Of a DNA stretch of 64,000 nt, positions 7,802 through 17,264 are shown piece after piece. Positions within the stretch are counted from its first letter, which is position 1; every line of letters begins with the position of its first letter. A program made the translations under genes and the position numbers. The stretch is taken from assembly GCF_015624425.1 (NCBI RefSeq), contig NZ_CP049919.1, positions 5,642,001 to 5,706,000 of the forward strand, given 5' to 3'. The DNA is from Roseateles sp. DAIF2 (GTDB taxonomy: Bacteria > Pseudomonadota > Gammaproteobacteria > Burkholderiales > Burkholderiaceae_C). The notes beneath the pieces were generated by a model, which made no database searches, had not been told where the DNA came from, and saw only the letters and a list, made by a program, of their open reading frames with translations.

Positions 7802-9323
7802 GTTCCAGCTCCTCGAAGGTCGTTTCGCCGCGGCAGACCGCTTCCAGCGTCATCACCCGCAGCGGCTTCATGCCGCGGCCGCGCGCGGCCTCCTTGATCT
7901 GCGACATCGGCGCGCGCGCCGCGATCAGGTCGCGCAGGCCGTCGTCCAGCTTCAGCAGTTCGGCCACGGCGCGGCGGCCGCGGTAGCCGCTGCCACGGCA
8001 ATGGCCGCAGCCCTCGCCGCGCAGGAAGCGATGCTCGCTGTCGGGCTTCAGCCCATGGCGCAGCAGGGTCGCGGCGTCCGGCTGATGCGGCCGCGCGCAA
8101 TGCGTGCACACCAGGCGCACCAGGCGCTGCGCCAGCACCGCGTTCAGCGCCGACACCACGTTGTAGAGATCCAGGCCCATGTGCATGAAGCGCCCGATCA
8201 CGTCAAACGCGTTGTTCGCATGCACGGTCGAGAACACCAGGTGCCCGGTCAGCGCCGCCTGCACCGCGATCTGCGCGGTCTCGCTGTCGCGGATCTCGCC
8301 GACCATCACCCGGTCCGGGTCGTGGCGCAGGATCGAGCGCAGGCCGCGCGAGAAGGTCAGGCCCTTCTTCTCGTTGACCGGAATCTGCACCACGCCGGGC
8401 AGCTGGTACTCGACCGGGTCCTCGATCGTGATGATCTTGTCCTGGCCGGTGTGGATCTCGGCCAGCGTCGCGTAGAGCGTGGTGGTCTTGCCCGAGCCGG
8501 TCGGGCCGGTGACCAGCAGCATGCCGTGCGGCTGGCGCGCCTGAGCGCGGATCGCGGCGCGCTCCTCGGCGCCGAAGCCCAGCGCATCCAGGGTCAGCGA
8601 GCCCTGCGACTGTTCGATGCGCGCGCGGTCCAGCACCCGCACCACCGCGTCCTCGCCGAACACGCTGGGCATGATCGAGAGGCGGAAGTCGATCTCGCGG
8701 CCCTGCACGCGCAGCTTGAAGCGGCCGTCCTGCGGCAGGCGGCGCTCGCCGATGTCCAGCTCGGCCATCACCTTCAGGCGCGAGACCAGCTGCTCGGCGA
8801 CCTGGGCGCCCTCGACCTGGCGCACCGGCGCCATCACGCCGTCGATGCGGAAGCGGATCGTCGCGCCGCGCGCGGTGCATTCAATATGCACGTCGCTGGC
8901 GCCGTCCTGCAGCGCATCGTAGAGCGTCGCGTTGAGCAGGCGCACCACCGGGCTGGCCTGTTCCGAGAGGCGCAGCGCCGACAGCTCCTCGGCCTGCTGC
9001 GCGCCGGCGCCGGCCTCGGCCAGGCCCTCGTCCACGTCCGACAGCGCGCGGAAATCCGCCTCGCCCGCGCCCAGCCAATGCTCGACCGCCGCGGCCTCGC
9101 AGCGCAGCCAGCGCACCGGCAGCTGCAGCCGGGTCTCGACGCTCTGCAGCAGCAGCGCATCGGCATCGCGCTCGGCCAGCAGCATCGCGCGGCCGCCCTG
9201 CCCGACCGCCAGCACCGCGCGCCAGCGCTGCGCCTGGGCCTGCGGCCAGCGCTCGAAGTCCAGCTGCCAGGGGCCCTGCTCGGCCGGCAGCACATCCGTC
9301 AATGAATAGACCGTGGCGCTCAC
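7782..9323 (-). CDS. gspE: Type II secretion ATPase GspE
   Basis: The 513-residue ATPase has all family motifs: Walker A GPTGSGKTT, an Asp box (ITIEDPVEYQLPG), Walker B (RVMVGEIRD), a His box (HLVFSTVHAN) and the zinc-binding pair CTHC / CGHC in the C-terminal third. It would power pseudopilus assembly at the cytoplasmic face. The start is GTG 9323, whose GTGA overlaps the TGA of a relic gspF 3' end (see 9320-9379), indicating that gspF and gspE once overlapped directly. Confidence 0.96.
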   Translation of the reverse strand: MSATVYSLTDVLPAEQGPWQLDFERWPQAQAQRWRAVLAVGQGGRAMLLAERDADALLLQSVETRLQLPVRWLRCEAAAVEHWLGAGEADFRALSDVDEGLAEAGAGAQQAEELSALRLSEQASPVVRLLNATLYDALQDGASDVHIECTARGATIRFRIDGVMAPVRQVEGAQVAEQLVSRLKVMAELDIGERRLPQDGRFKLRVQGREIDFRLSIMPSVFGEDAVVRVLDRARIEQSQGSLTLDALGFGAEERAAIRAQARQPHGMLLVTGPTGSGKTTTLYATLAEIHTGQDKIITIEDPVEYQLPGVVQIPVNEKKGLTFSRGLRSILRHDPDRVMVGEIRDSETAQIAVQAALTGHLVFSTVHANNAFDVIGRFMHMGLDLYNVVSALNAVLAQRLVRLVCTHCARPHQPDAATLLRHGLKPDSEHRFLRGEGCGHCRGSGYRGRRAVAELLKLDDGLRDLIAARAPMSQIKEAARGRGMKPLRVMTLEAVCRGETTFEELERVTLDE

Positions 9324-9379
9324 TGGACCTGCTCCACCAGCTGGAAGATCGGCAGGTACATCAGCACGATGGTCCCGCC
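9320..9379 (-). repeat. Duplicated gspF 3' end upstream of gspE (relic copy)
   Basis: This 60-bp stretch matches the true gspF 3' end at 9493-9552 at about 56 of 60 positions and still reads GGTIVLMYLPIFQLVEQVQ followed by TGA. It is no longer connected to gspF. Its stop overlaps the gspE GTG, as the ancestral gspF stop presumably did. Confidence 0.85.
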
Positions 9380-9492
9380 CGACATGGAGCCCCTCGCGCC
9401 GCGGGTACGCGGCACGATCCCCCGAGGGGATGCAGCCCGGCTTGGGGCGGCCCGGCGCTCGGGCTGCCTGGATCGGCGGCAGACCTCGATGC
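9380..9492. repeat. Dispersed GC-rich repeat between gspF and gspE
   Basis: A 113-bp insert lies between the two copies of the gspF 3' end. It contains GCTTGGGGCGGCCCGGCGCT, present exactly in the repeat upstream of the sensor kinase at 62.6 kb and partly in the copy at 2.0 kb, and a CCCCCGAGGGG palindrome. It encodes no transposase, so it could only be a non-autonomous element or a recombination product. Confidence 0.7.
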
Positions 9493-10704
9493 TCATTGAA
9501 CTTGCTCCACCAGCTGGAAGATCGGCAGGTACATCAGCACGATGATCCCGCCGATCAGCACGCCCATGATCAGCATCAGCGCCGGGTTGATCGCGCGCGT
9601 CAGCAGTTCGGTCAGGCGCACCGCCTCCTCATCGTGGAAGGCGGCGGCACGCTCCAGCATGCCGCTGAGCTCGCCGCTGCGCTCGCCGACCCGCACCATG
9701 CGTCGCGCCACCGGCGTGGCCAGATCCTGCGCCTCCAGCGCGTCGGAAAAGCGCGCGCCCTCGGCCACCTGGGCCGCGGCCGCGGCCACCGCCGGGCGCC
9801 AGGGCGCGGCCACCACATCCTGCACGATGCGCAGCGCGGTCAGCGCCGGCACGCCGGAGCCCAGCAGCATCGCCAGGCTGCGGTACAGCCGCGCCAGCGC
9901 CAGCACGCGCAGCCGCGGGCCCAGACCCGGCAGGGTCCAGAGCGAGGCCTGCAGGCGCTGGCGCAGGCCCTGGTGGCGCCACAGCGCAAGACCTGCCCCC
10001 GCCAGCGCGGCGATGCCGCCCAGCACCAGCCAGGGATGGGCGCCGGCGGTACGGCCAAAGCCGATCAGCGCGCGCGAGGCCCAGGGCAGTTGGTCGCCCA
10101 GCCCGTCCAGGATGCCGGCGAAGCGCGGCAGCACGAACAGCAGCAGGAACAGGATCACCGCCGAGCCCACCAGCAGCAGCATCGCCGGGTAGACGCAGGC
10201 CGCCACCAGGCGCGAGCGCAGGCTCTCGACCCAGGCCAGATAGCGCGCATGCTGGGCCAGCGCAACGCTCAGCTGGCCGGTGCGTTCGTTGGCCGCGACG
10301 ATGGCGCAGACCAGCTCGTCGAAGGCCTGCGGCTGCCGGCGCATCGCGCTGGACAGTGGCTGGCCCTGCTGCACCGCCTCCACCACGCCATCCAGCGCCT
10401 CGCGCACCGAGGCCTGGGTTTCCTTCTCGCGCAGGGTGCTGAGCGCCTCCAGCAGCGCGATGCCGGCATCCAGCAGCACCGCCAGCTCCTGGCTGAACAG
10501 CTGCAGCGGGAAGCGGCCGCCGCGGCGCGGTGCGCGGCCGGCGGCGGCTTGACCGGCCGGGCCGCCCAGCTCCTGCACCTCCAGCAGATGCTGGGGCGCG
10601 ACGCCGGCGGCCAGCGCGACGCCCTGGCGGTCCGGCGCCTCGACGCGGCGCGAGGCGGCCGCCCCGAGCACGGGGTCGAACACGCGGATCAGGTACTGCG
10701 GCAT
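9493..10704 (-). CDS. gspF: Type II secretion inner-membrane platform protein GspF
   Basis: The 403-residue protein shows the tandem GspF/PilC repeat architecture: two cytoplasmic helical bundles (about residues 65-190 and 265-390), each followed by membrane helices (VYPAMLLLVGSAVILFLLL; LMLIMGVLIGGIIVLMYLPI) and ending FQLVEQVQ. It anchors the pseudopilus assembly machine. The downstream junction to gspE was rebuilt by an insertion that duplicated the last 60 bp of this gene. The gap to upstream gspG is only 37 bp. Confidence 0.95.
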   Translation of the reverse strand: MPQYLIRVFDPVLGAAASRRVEAPDRQGVALAAGVAPQHLLEVQELGGPAGQAAAGRAPRRGGRFPLQLFSQELAVLLDAGIALLEALSTLREKETQASVREALDGVVEAVQQGQPLSSAMRRQPQAFDELVCAIVAANERTGQLSVALAQHARYLAWVESLRSRLVAACVYPAMLLLVGSAVILFLLLFVLPRFAGILDGLGDQLPWASRALIGFGRTAGAHPWLVLGGIAALAGAGLALWRHQGLRQRLQASLWTLPGLGPRLRVLALARLYRSLAMLLGSGVPALTALRIVQDVVAAPWRPAVAAAAAQVAEGARFSDALEAQDLATPVARRMVRVGERSGELSGMLERAAAFHDEEAVRLTELLTRAINPALMLIMGVLIGGIIVLMYLPIFQLVEQVQ

Positions 10705-10741
10705 GGGCGAGGGAAGAGCAACAAGACGGCGGCCGACCGGC

Positions 10742-11200
10742 TCACCAGCTGGTCAGGTCGGCGTCCTCGCCCTCGCCGCCGGGGCGGCCGTCGCGGCCCA
10801 GCGACAGCAGGTCGTACTCGCCATGCTCGCCGGGCGAGCGGTACTGGTAGTCGTTGTGCCAGGGATCCTTGGGCACCGCCTTGGCCAGATAGGGGCCGGC
10901 CCAGCGCGGCTCGTCGGCCGGCTTGGCGACCAGCACGGCCAGACCCTGCTCGGTCGTCGGGTAGCGGCCCACGTCGAGGCGGTACTGGTCCAGCGCCTTG
11001 GCCAGCGCATCGATCTGCGCCCGGGTCGCCTTGACCTCCGACTTGCCGATCTGGCCGAAGAACTTCGGCCCCACATAGCCGGCCAGCAGGCCGATGATGA
11101 CCATCACGACCAGCAGCTCCAGCAGGGTGAAGCCGCGCGCGGGGCTGCGGGACGGGGTGCAAGAGCGGGCGGTGGAGAGGGACGACGGCAGCAGGGACAT
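10742..11200 (-). CDS. gspG: Major pseudopilin GspG
   Basis: This 152-residue major pseudopilin has a 22-residue basic leader, the cleavage motif RG|FTLLELLVVMVIIGLLAG, and the GspG signatures GRYPTTEQGL, KDPWHNDYQY and the calcium-site end GRDGRPGGEGEDAD, finishing LTSW. It is the first gene of the minus-strand secretion operon, so the promoter should lie between it and ssb. ATG 11200 was taken because it gives a complete prepilin leader; the frame continues upstream without a sensible start. Confidence 0.95.
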   Translation of the reverse strand: MSLLPSSLSTARSCTPSRSPARGFTLLELLVVMVIIGLLAGYVGPKFFGQIGKSEVKATRAQIDALAKALDQYRLDVGRYPTTEQGLAVLVAKPADEPRWAGPYLAKAVPKDPWHNDYQYRSPGEHGEYDLLSLGRDGRPGGEGEDADLTSW

Positions 11201-11373
11201 GGGTGAGACGGCAGTGGACCCGCCACTGTTCCATCCGGGTGGGACGGCTTCAATCGGGGGTTGCCCTCCGCTGAAGCCCCCACTTTGGGGTGTGGCGCAA
11301 AGGGCCACTTTAGGGCGCGCAGATGACAGTTCTCCGTGGACTCCCGGCGAGCCCCTGGGGACGGACAAATAAA

Positions 11374-11403
11374 AAAGCCCCGAGGCCTGGGCCAGGGGGC
11401 TTT
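11374..11403 (-). terminator. Terminator of ssb
   Basis: Inverted arms AAAGCCCC (11374-11381) and GGGGCTTT (11396-11403) enclose a 14-base loop. The A-run on the left becomes a T-run on the minus strand, which fits the end of ssb. From here to the gspG start (about 170 bp) I see no gene. Confidence 0.75.
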
Positions 11404-11429
11404 GCTGACGGATCCGGACCGGATGCGGG

Positions 11430-11978
11430 TCAGAACGGAATATCGTCGTCCATATCGTCGAAGCCGGTCGCCGGCTTCGGGGCCGGTGCGGGGCGCGGGG
11501 CCGGCGCGCGGGGAGCCGCAGCGCGCGGGGCCGGTGCGGCGTCGAAATCGCCACCGCCCATGTCGCCGCCACGGCCACCACCGCCGCCACCGCTGCTGCG
11601 CTGGCCGTAACCGCCACCGCCGCCGCCCATCTCGTCACCGCCGTCGCGGCTGCCCAGCAGCTGCATCTGGTCGGCGATGATTTCGGTGGTGTAGGTGTCG
11701 CGGCCTTCCTTGTCCTGCCATTTGCGGGTGCGCAGGCGGCCCTCGACGTAGAGCGGGCGGCCCTTCTTGCAGTACTGGCCGACGATCTCGGCCAGCTTGT
11801 CGTTGAAGACCACGCGGTGCCATTCGGTCTCTTCCTGGCGCTCGCCGCTTTCGCGGTTCTTCCAGTTGCGGGTGGTGGCCAGGCTGATGGTGCAGAAGGC
11901 CACGCCGCTGGGGTTGTAGCGCAGCTCCGGGTCGCGACCCAGATTGCCGATGAGAATGACTTTATTGACCGAGGCCAT
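11430..11978 (-). CDS. ssb: Single-stranded DNA-binding protein
   Basis: This 182-residue SSB has the OB-fold N-terminus beginning [20 protein letters not shown] and WHRVV (about residues 1-110), a Gly-rich then Pro/Ala-rich disordered linker, and the acidic protein-interaction tip DDMDDDIPF that binds replication and repair partners. It coats single-stranded DNA in replication, recombination and repair. It is transcribed divergently from the histidine kinase gene with about 150 bp between them and ends at its own terminator. Confidence 0.97.
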   Translation of the reverse strand: MASVNKVILIGNLGRDPELRYNPSGVAFCTISLATTRNWKNRESGERQEETEWHRVVFNDKLAEIVGQYCKKGRPLYVEGRLRTRKWQDKEGRDTYTTEIIADQMQLLGSRDGGDEMGGGGGGYGQRSSGGGGGGRGGDMGGGDFDAAPAPRAAAPRAPAPRPAPAPKPATGFDDMDDDIPF

Positions 11979-12132
11979 GATGCGCGCTCCGCTGGCGTTT
12001 CATTAAATATCTAAAGCGCGATTATGCCGCCGCCCGTCCAGCGACCGCCCAGCCGCATCTGGCGGCCCGGATCCCGCACTTGATCGCCCCGCCGGCGCCC
12101 GCCGGGATGCCGCACCTAAGATGGCGCCCATC

Positions 12133-13239
12133 ATGTCCACCCCGGCCCCCTCCCGTCCCGAATCGAACCGCCGCCTCTGGCTGGCCTACGCCGGCCTGTG
12201 CCTGCTGTGCTGGATGCTTTATGCGATGGCCGGCGCCGAGCTGCAGCGCGGCGTCTGGCAGCTCTGGGAGGCGGCCTACCAGGCCACCCTGAGCCTGACG
12301 CCGCCGATGCTCTTGGGCCCGCTGGTCTGGCTCTGGGTGGGGCGGCTGGAGCGTCGCGAGCGCGGCCCGGCGCTGCAGCTGCTGCGGCATGGCCTGGGTG
12401 CGCTGCTGTTCGCCGCCGCCTGGCAGCTGCTGGAGTTCGGCCTGGCCTGGTGGCTGTTCGGCCCCGAGCATGCGCGGGCGATCTTCCTGCAGGCGGTGCT
12501 GTGGCGCGGCATCTGGGGCGTGTTCGTCTACAGCGCGCTGGCCAGCGGCTTCACTGCGGTGCTGAACGCGCGGCGCGCCCGCGCCGCCGCGGTGGCCACG
12601 GCCCAGGCCGAGTCGGCGCTGGCGCGGGCCGAGCTGTCAGCGATCAGCGGCAAGCTGAATCCGCATTTCCTGTTCAACACCCTGAACACCCTGATCGCGC
12701 TGACCCGCAAGGACCCGAAGGCGGCGGAATCGGCCCTGCTGCGCTTCGCCGGCATGCTGCGCTATGTGCTGGACACCAAGCGCGGCGCCGATGCCCGCGT
12801 CAGCCTGGCCGAGGAGGTGGACTTCGTGCGCGACTACCTGGCGCTGGAGACCCTGCGCCTGGGCGCGCGGCTGGCGGTGGACTGGCAGATCGAGCCCGCC
12901 ACCCTGGACGACGAGATCCCGCCGCTGACCCTGCAGCCGCTGGTCGAGAACAGCATCCTGCATGCGATCGCGCCGCGCACCCAGGGCGGCAGCATCAGCA
13001 TCACCGCGCGCCGCGATGCGCTCAACGAGGGCCTGGCGCTGACCGTGCAGGACGACGGCCCGGGCTGCGACCCCGCCACCCTGAGCGCCCCACCCGCTCG
13101 CCACAAGGGCAAGCCCGGCATCGGCCTGTCGGCCCTGCAGCGCCGCTTCGCGCTGGACTACGAGGGCCGGGCCCGCTTGCGGATCCATACCGCCCCCGGC
13201 GCGGGCTTCCGCGTCGACCTCTGGATACCTCAGACCTGA
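12133..13239 (+). CDS. LytS/AlgZ-family sensor histidine kinase
   Basis: The 368-residue kinase has four or so membrane helices in its first 150 residues and a His_kinase domain of the LytS type: the phospho-acceptor His in LNPHFLFNTLN (about residue 182), a Pro-Leu-VEN segment (LQPLVENSILHA) and a G-box DDGPGCD followed by GIGLSALQRRF. It should phosphorylate the LytTR regulator encoded 11 bp downstream. ATG 12133 fits the start of the hydrophilic N-terminus; an alternative ATG lies four codons earlier. The signal sensed is unknown. Confidence 0.88.
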   Translation: MSTPAPSRPESNRRLWLAYAGLCLLCWMLYAMAGAELQRGVWQLWEAAYQATLSLTPPMLLGPLVWLWVGRLERRERGPALQLLRHGLGALLFAAAWQLLEFGLAWWLFGPEHARAIFLQAVLWRGIWGVFVYSALASGFTAVLNARRARAAAVATAQAESALARAELSAISGKLNPHFLFNTLNTLIALTRKDPKAAESALLRFAGMLRYVLDTKRGADARVSLAEEVDFVRDYLALETLRLGARLAVDWQIEPATLDDEIPPLTLQPLVENSILHAIAPRTQGGSISITARRDALNEGLALTVQDDGPGCDPATLSAPPARHKGKPGIGLSALQRRFALDYEGRARLRIHTAPGAGFRVDLWIPQT

Positions 13240-13250
13240 ACAACAGCACC

Positions 13251-14009
13251 ATGCCCAAGATACGTACCCTGATCGCCGAGGACGAGCCGCTGGCCTGCGA
13301 GGCGCTGGCCGACTGGGTGCGCGAGCTGCCGCAGCTGGAGCTGGTAGCCTGCTGCGCCGATGGCGAGAGCGCGCTGGCGCAGATCCGCGCGCTGCAGCCC
13401 GAGCTGGTGCTGATGGACATCCAGATGCCCGGGCTGACCGGCCTGCAGGTGCTGCGCGCGCTCGGCGAGGCCGGCGCCGGCGGCCTGGAGCGCCGGCCCG
13501 CGGTGATCTTCACCACCGCCTACGACGAGCATGCGCTGACCGCCTTCGAGCTGCATGCGGTGGACTATCTGCTCAAGCCCTTCTCGCAGGACCGCTTCGT
13601 CGAGGCGGTCGAGCATGCGCTGGCCAATCTGGGCACGCCGCTGCCGCCCTCGCTGGAGGCCAGCCTGCAGGAGCCCGAGACCCCGCTGACCCGCATCCTG
13701 GTACGCGATCAGGGCAAGATCTTCCCGCTCAATATCGAGGCGATCGAATACCTGCGCTCCGACACCAAGTACACCGCGATCGCCAGCAAGGGCCGCCAGT
13801 TCCTGGTGCGCCTGCCGATCACCAGCTTCGAGCAGCGCCTGGACCCGGCGCGCTTCCTGAAGCTGCAGCGCAGCTGCATCGTCAACCTGGACTTCGTCGA
13901 GGCGATGACGCCCGACGAGAGTTCGCAGCTGGTGGTGCAGATGCAGGACGGCACGCGCTTCACCGCCAGCCGCGAGGTCTCGAAGAAACTGCGGGAGCAA
14001 TCGATATGA
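13251..14009 (+). CDS. LytTR-family response regulator
   Basis: The 252-residue protein has an N-terminal receiver domain (phospho-acceptor Asp56 in LVLMDIQMPG, Lys in YLLKPF) and a C-terminal LytTR DNA-binding domain (about residues 150-250, IEYLRSDTKYTAI and FLKLQRSCIVNL). It is the partner of the kinase just upstream. Its stop overlaps the start of the DUF2807 gene (ATGA), so the three genes are one operon. Confidence 0.92.
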   Translation: MPKIRTLIAEDEPLACEALADWVRELPQLELVACCADGESALAQIRALQPELVLMDIQMPGLTGLQVLRALGEAGAGGLERRPAVIFTTAYDEHALTAFELHAVDYLLKPFSQDRFVEAVEHALANLGTPLPPSLEASLQEPETPLTRILVRDQGKIFPLNIEAIEYLRSDTKYTAIASKGRQFLVRLPITSFEQRLDPARFLKLQRSCIVNLDFVEAMTPDESSQLVVQMQDGTRFTASREVSKKLREQSI

Positions 14010-14743
14010 AGCGCTGCCTCTCCCCCCGTCCCCTGTTCGGCGGCGCCTTGCTGGCGCTGACCCTGGCCCTGCCCGCGCTGGCCGAAGCGCAACAGCAGGC
14101 GGGCCGCAGCTACGCCCCGGGGCCCTTCACCCGCCTGGAGATCAGCGGCGCGGCCGACGTGCGCCTGCTGCAGGGCGAGCGCGACGAGGTCTTCATCGCC
14201 GGCGGCGAGGAGGTGCAGAAGAGCGTGGAGCTGGAGCTGCGCCGCGGCCGGCTGGAGATCCAACCCACCGGCGGCTGGAAGTTCTGGCGCAGCGCGCGGC
14301 TGCAGATCGAGGTGACGGTCAAGCAGCTGGAGCAGCTGGAGCTGTCCGGCGCCAGCGACCTGCATGCGCCGGGCCCCTTCCGCGCCGAGCGCCTGACCAT
14401 CGGCATCTCCGGCGCCGGCCTGGTGCGCTTCGACGACCTGCAGGCCGAGACCCTGCGCTTCGGCATCTCCGGCGCCGGCGACGGCCAGCTGCGCGGCCAG
14501 GTGCGCGCGCTGGCGCTGAGCGTCTCCGGCAAGGGCAAGCTGATGGCCGAGCAGCTGCGCACCGACACCGCCGCGGTGACGATCAGCGGCGTCGGCAACG
14601 CCGCGCTGTGGGTGACGCAGAACCTGCGCGTCAACGTCTCCGGCGTCGGCACCGTCGACTACTGGGGCCGCCCGCAGGTCTCGCGCTCCTCGTCCGGCAT
14701 GGCGACGATCAATGCGCGCGGCGATGCGCCGGCGGCGAACTAG
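14006..14743 (+). CDS. Exported DUF2807 (putative auto-transporter adhesin, head GIN) protein
   Basis: The 245-residue product has a signal peptide (residues 1 to about 28, LAEAQ) and a repetitive beta-helix-like domain in which ISGAADV, LSGASDL, ISGAGLV, ISGAGDG, VSGKGKL, ISGVGNA and VSGVGTV recur at regular intervals, the hallmark of DUF2807. The family is named for a putative adhesin but its function is unknown. It is translationally coupled to the LytTR regulator, so it is a likely output or accessory of that two-component system. Confidence 0.85.
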   Translation: MKRCLSPRPLFGGALLALTLALPALAEAQQQAGRSYAPGPFTRLEISGAADVRLLQGERDEVFIAGGEEVQKSVELELRRGRLEIQPTGGWKFWRSARLQIEVTVKQLEQLELSGASDLHAPGPFRAERLTIGISGAGLVRFDDLQAETLRFGISGAGDGQLRGQVRALALSVSGKGKLMAEQLRTDTAAVTISGVGNAALWVTQNLRVNVSGVGTVDYWGRPQVSRSSSGMATINARGDAPAAN

Positions 14744-15267
14744 GGTTCGCCATCCCAATAGTCGAGCGAGTTCTCCAGGCGCTGCATCAGCCGCCGACCC
14801 GGCAGGCTGGACGCGCCGATCTTGCCGGAGTCGGGGTACTCGCAGATCTCGGGGCGCTCCTGGGTGCTGATCGACAGATAGGTCAGCGGCGCGTCCGAGG
14901 TGTTGAGGATATGGTGCGGATACTCCGGGCCGGGCGGGATGCTGAACACATCGCCGGCACGGATCGGCAGCAGCTCGCCGGCGACGCGCAGGGTGCCCGT
15001 GCCCGCGAGCACGATGAACATCTCCTCCTGCGCATGGTGGAAGTGGTAGGGGCAGCTCTGCTGGCCCGGCGCCACCGTGTCGATGCCGGCGCCGAGCTTG
15101 CGCGCGGCGGTGCCGTCGGTCAGGCCGGCGATCTGGGTGTCGTAGCGCGGCGGGCGCAGGAAGCGCTCGCGCGGCTCCTCGTGGAAGTTGCGGATCAGCC
15201 GGCGGCGCAGCGCCTCGGCCGGGGTTTCTTGGCTCAAGCGGTTCTCCTCGACAATAGCGGGCTCCAT
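14740..15267 (-). CDS. Cupin-domain protein
   Basis: This 175-residue protein contains a single conserved cupin barrel: metal-ligand motif HFHHAQEE (about residues 75-82) and the second motif around [14 protein letters not shown] small-molecule enzyme or sensor role is typical but no substrate can be read from the sequence. Its ATG shares the tetranucleotide CATG (15265-15268) with the divergent recQ start, so there is no intergenic space. Its 3' end overlaps the convergent DUF2807 gene by four bases. Confidence 0.85.
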   Translation of the reverse strand: MEPAIVEENRLSQETPAEALRRRLIRNFHEEPRERFLRPPRYDTQIAGLTDGTAARKLGAGIDTVAPGQQSCPYHFHHAQEEMFIVLAGTGTLRVAGELLPIRAGDVFSIPPGPEYPHHILNTSDAPLTYLSISTQERPEICEYPDSGKIGASSLPGRRLMQRLENSLDYWDGEP

Positions 15268-17137
15268 GAAGATTGATCATCACGCCCCCCAGCACATCCT
15301 GCAAGAAGTCTTCGGCTACAGCGCGTTTCGCGGCGCGCAGGCCGACATCGTCCAGCATGTGAGCGGCGGCGGCGATGCGCTGGTGCTGATGCCCACCGGC
15401 GGCGGCAAGAGCCTGTGCTACCAGGTGCCGGCGATCGCGCGGCACCGCGGCGGCCGGGGCGTGACCCTGGTGGTCAGTCCGCTGATCGCCCTGATGCACG
15501 ACCAGGTCGGCGCGCTCGAAGAAGCCGGCGTGCATGCCGCCTTCCTGAATTCCACCCTCAGCAGCGAGGAGGCCAGCCGCATCGAGCGCGAGATGATGAG
15601 CGGCCGGCTGGTGATGCTGTATGCCGCGCCCGAGCGCATCACCAACCCGCGCTTCCTGGCCCAGCTGGACTCGCTGCACGAGCGCGGCCTGCTCTCGCTG
15701 TTCGCGATCGACGAGGCGCATTGCGTCAGCCAATGGGGCCACGATTTCCGCAACGAGTACCTGGAACTCTCGCTGCTGCACGAGCGCTTCCCGGACGTGC
15801 CGCGCGTCGCGCTGACCGCCACCGCCGACGACATCACCCGCGCCGACATCATCGAGCGCCTGCGGCTGCAGGAGGCGCGCGTCTTCATCAGCAGCTTTGA
15901 TCGGCCCAATATCCGCTACACCATCGTCGAGAAGGACAGCAAGCCGCGCGAGCAGCTCTTGCGCTTCATCCGCGACGAGCATGAGGACGACGCCGGCGTC
16001 GTCTACTGCCAGAGCCGCAAGAAGGTCGAGGAGACCGCCGCTTGGCTGGAGGCCGAGGGCCTGAAGGCCCTGCCCTACCACGCCGGCCTGGACACCGGCG
16101 TGCGCCAGCGCCACCAGGACCGTTTCCTGCGCGAGGACGGCATCGTGATGGTGGCCACCGTGGCCTTCGGCATGGGCATCGACAAGCCGGACGTGCGCTT
16201 CGTCGCCCACCTGGACCTGCCGAAGAACATCGAGAGCTACTACCAGGAGACCGGCCGCGGCGGCCGCGACGGCGCGGCGGCCAACGCCTGGATGACCTAT
16301 GGCCTGGCCGACGTCGTCAACCAGCGCCGCATGATCGACGACAGCCCGTCGAACGAGGAATTCAAGCAGGTGCAGCGCGGCAAGCTGGACGCGCTCTTGG
16401 CGCTGGCAGAGGCCACCGACTGCCGGCGCCAGCGCCTCTTGGGCTATTTCGGCGAGGCCAGCCAGCCCTGCGGCAACTGCGACAACTGCATCAGCCCGCC
16501 CGCCACCTGGGACGGCACCGAGGCGGCGCGCAAGATGCTCAGCTGCATCTACCGCTTCCACCAGAATGGCGGCCAGCGCTTCGGCGCCGGCCATCTGATC
16601 GACGTGCTGCGCGGCAAGCTGACCGACAAGGTCGGCCAGTACGGCCACCAGAGCCTCTCGACCTGGGCCGTTGGCGCCGACCTGAGCGAGCAGCAGTGGC
16701 GCGCGGTGCTGCGCCAGCTGATCGCGCTGGGCCATGTGTTCACCGAGGGCGAATACCACACGCTGGCGCTGGCCGAGACCGCGCGCGCGGTGCTGAAGGG
16801 CGAGGTGCAATTGCTGCTGCGCGTGCCGGCCAGCGCGCCCAAGCGCGGCGCCAGGGGTTCCACGCGTGGCGCCTCCGGCAAGAGCGGCCGCGCCGCCGCC
16901 GAGGCGCTGGACCTGGACGGCCAGGCCCAGCAGCGCTTCGAGGCGCTGAAGGCCTGGCGCTCCGAGGTGGCCAAGGAGCATGGGCTGCCGGCCTATGTGA
17001 TCTTCCAGAACGTCACCCTGGCCGAGATGGCGCGCGCCAACCCGCAAAGCCTGGACGAGCTGTCCGGCATCAGCGGCGTCGGCGCGAAGAAGCTGGAAGC
17101 CTACGGCCGCGAGATCCTGCGGGTGCTGGAGGCCTGA
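15266..17137 (+). CDS. recQ: ATP-dependent DNA helicase RecQ
   Basis: The 623-residue 3'-5' helicase acts in recombinational repair. Motifs: Walker [28 protein letters not shown], the aromatic-rich loop, [23 protein letters not shown], the zinc cluster with Cys in CRRQ then CGNCDNC, an RQC winged-helix region and a C-terminal HRDC domain (from about residue 545, ending [14 protein letters not shown]). Length is normal for the family. ATG 15266 overlaps the divergent cupin start; no intergenic promoter region exists, so control elements must lie within the cupin coding sequence. Confidence 0.95.
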   Translation: MKIDHHAPQHILQEVFGYSAFRGAQADIVQHVSGGGDALVLMPTGGGKSLCYQVPAIARHRGGRGVTLVVSPLIALMHDQVGALEEAGVHAAFLNSTLSSEEASRIEREMMSGRLVMLYAAPERITNPRFLAQLDSLHERGLLSLFAIDEAHCVSQWGHDFRNEYLELSLLHERFPDVPRVALTATADDITRADIIERLRLQEARVFISSFDRPNIRYTIVEKDSKPREQLLRFIRDEHEDDAGVVYCQSRKKVEETAAWLEAEGLKALPYHAGLDTGVRQRHQDRFLREDGIVMVATVAFGMGIDKPDVRFVAHLDLPKNIESYYQETGRGGRDGAAANAWMTYGLADVVNQRRMIDDSPSNEEFKQVQRGKLDALLALAEATDCRRQRLLGYFGEASQPCGNCDNCISPPATWDGTEAARKMLSCIYRFHQNGGQRFGAGHLIDVLRGKLTDKVGQYGHQSLSTWAVGADLSEQQWRAVLRQLIALGHVFTEGEYHTLALAETARAVLKGEVQLLLRVPASAPKRGARGSTRGASGKSGRAAAEALDLDGQAQQRFEALKAWRSEVAKEHGLPAYVIFQNVTLAEMARANPQSLDELSGISGVGAKKLEAYGREILRVLEA

Positions 17138-17264
17138 CAAGCGGAGAGCTGCGGGACCGCGGGAAAACACCGAGGCGGCTGCGGGGGTCAGGTGTCAACC
17201 CCGCCGGGCGGTGCCCCGTTGCAGGCGGTTGCCCCTCCCCTTTCCTCCCTGCGCAAGCCCGTCC

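Noticed and set aside
11201..11366. Sigma-54 promoter for gspG
   Set aside because: TGGCCC and TTGCG are present but the GG-to-GC spacing is wrong.
13709..17170. 1153-codon minus-strand open frame across the LytTR, DUF2807 and recQ genes
   Set aside because: It runs antisense to three well-supported genes and reads as repetitive Leu/Ala/Gln/His; a GC-skew artefact.
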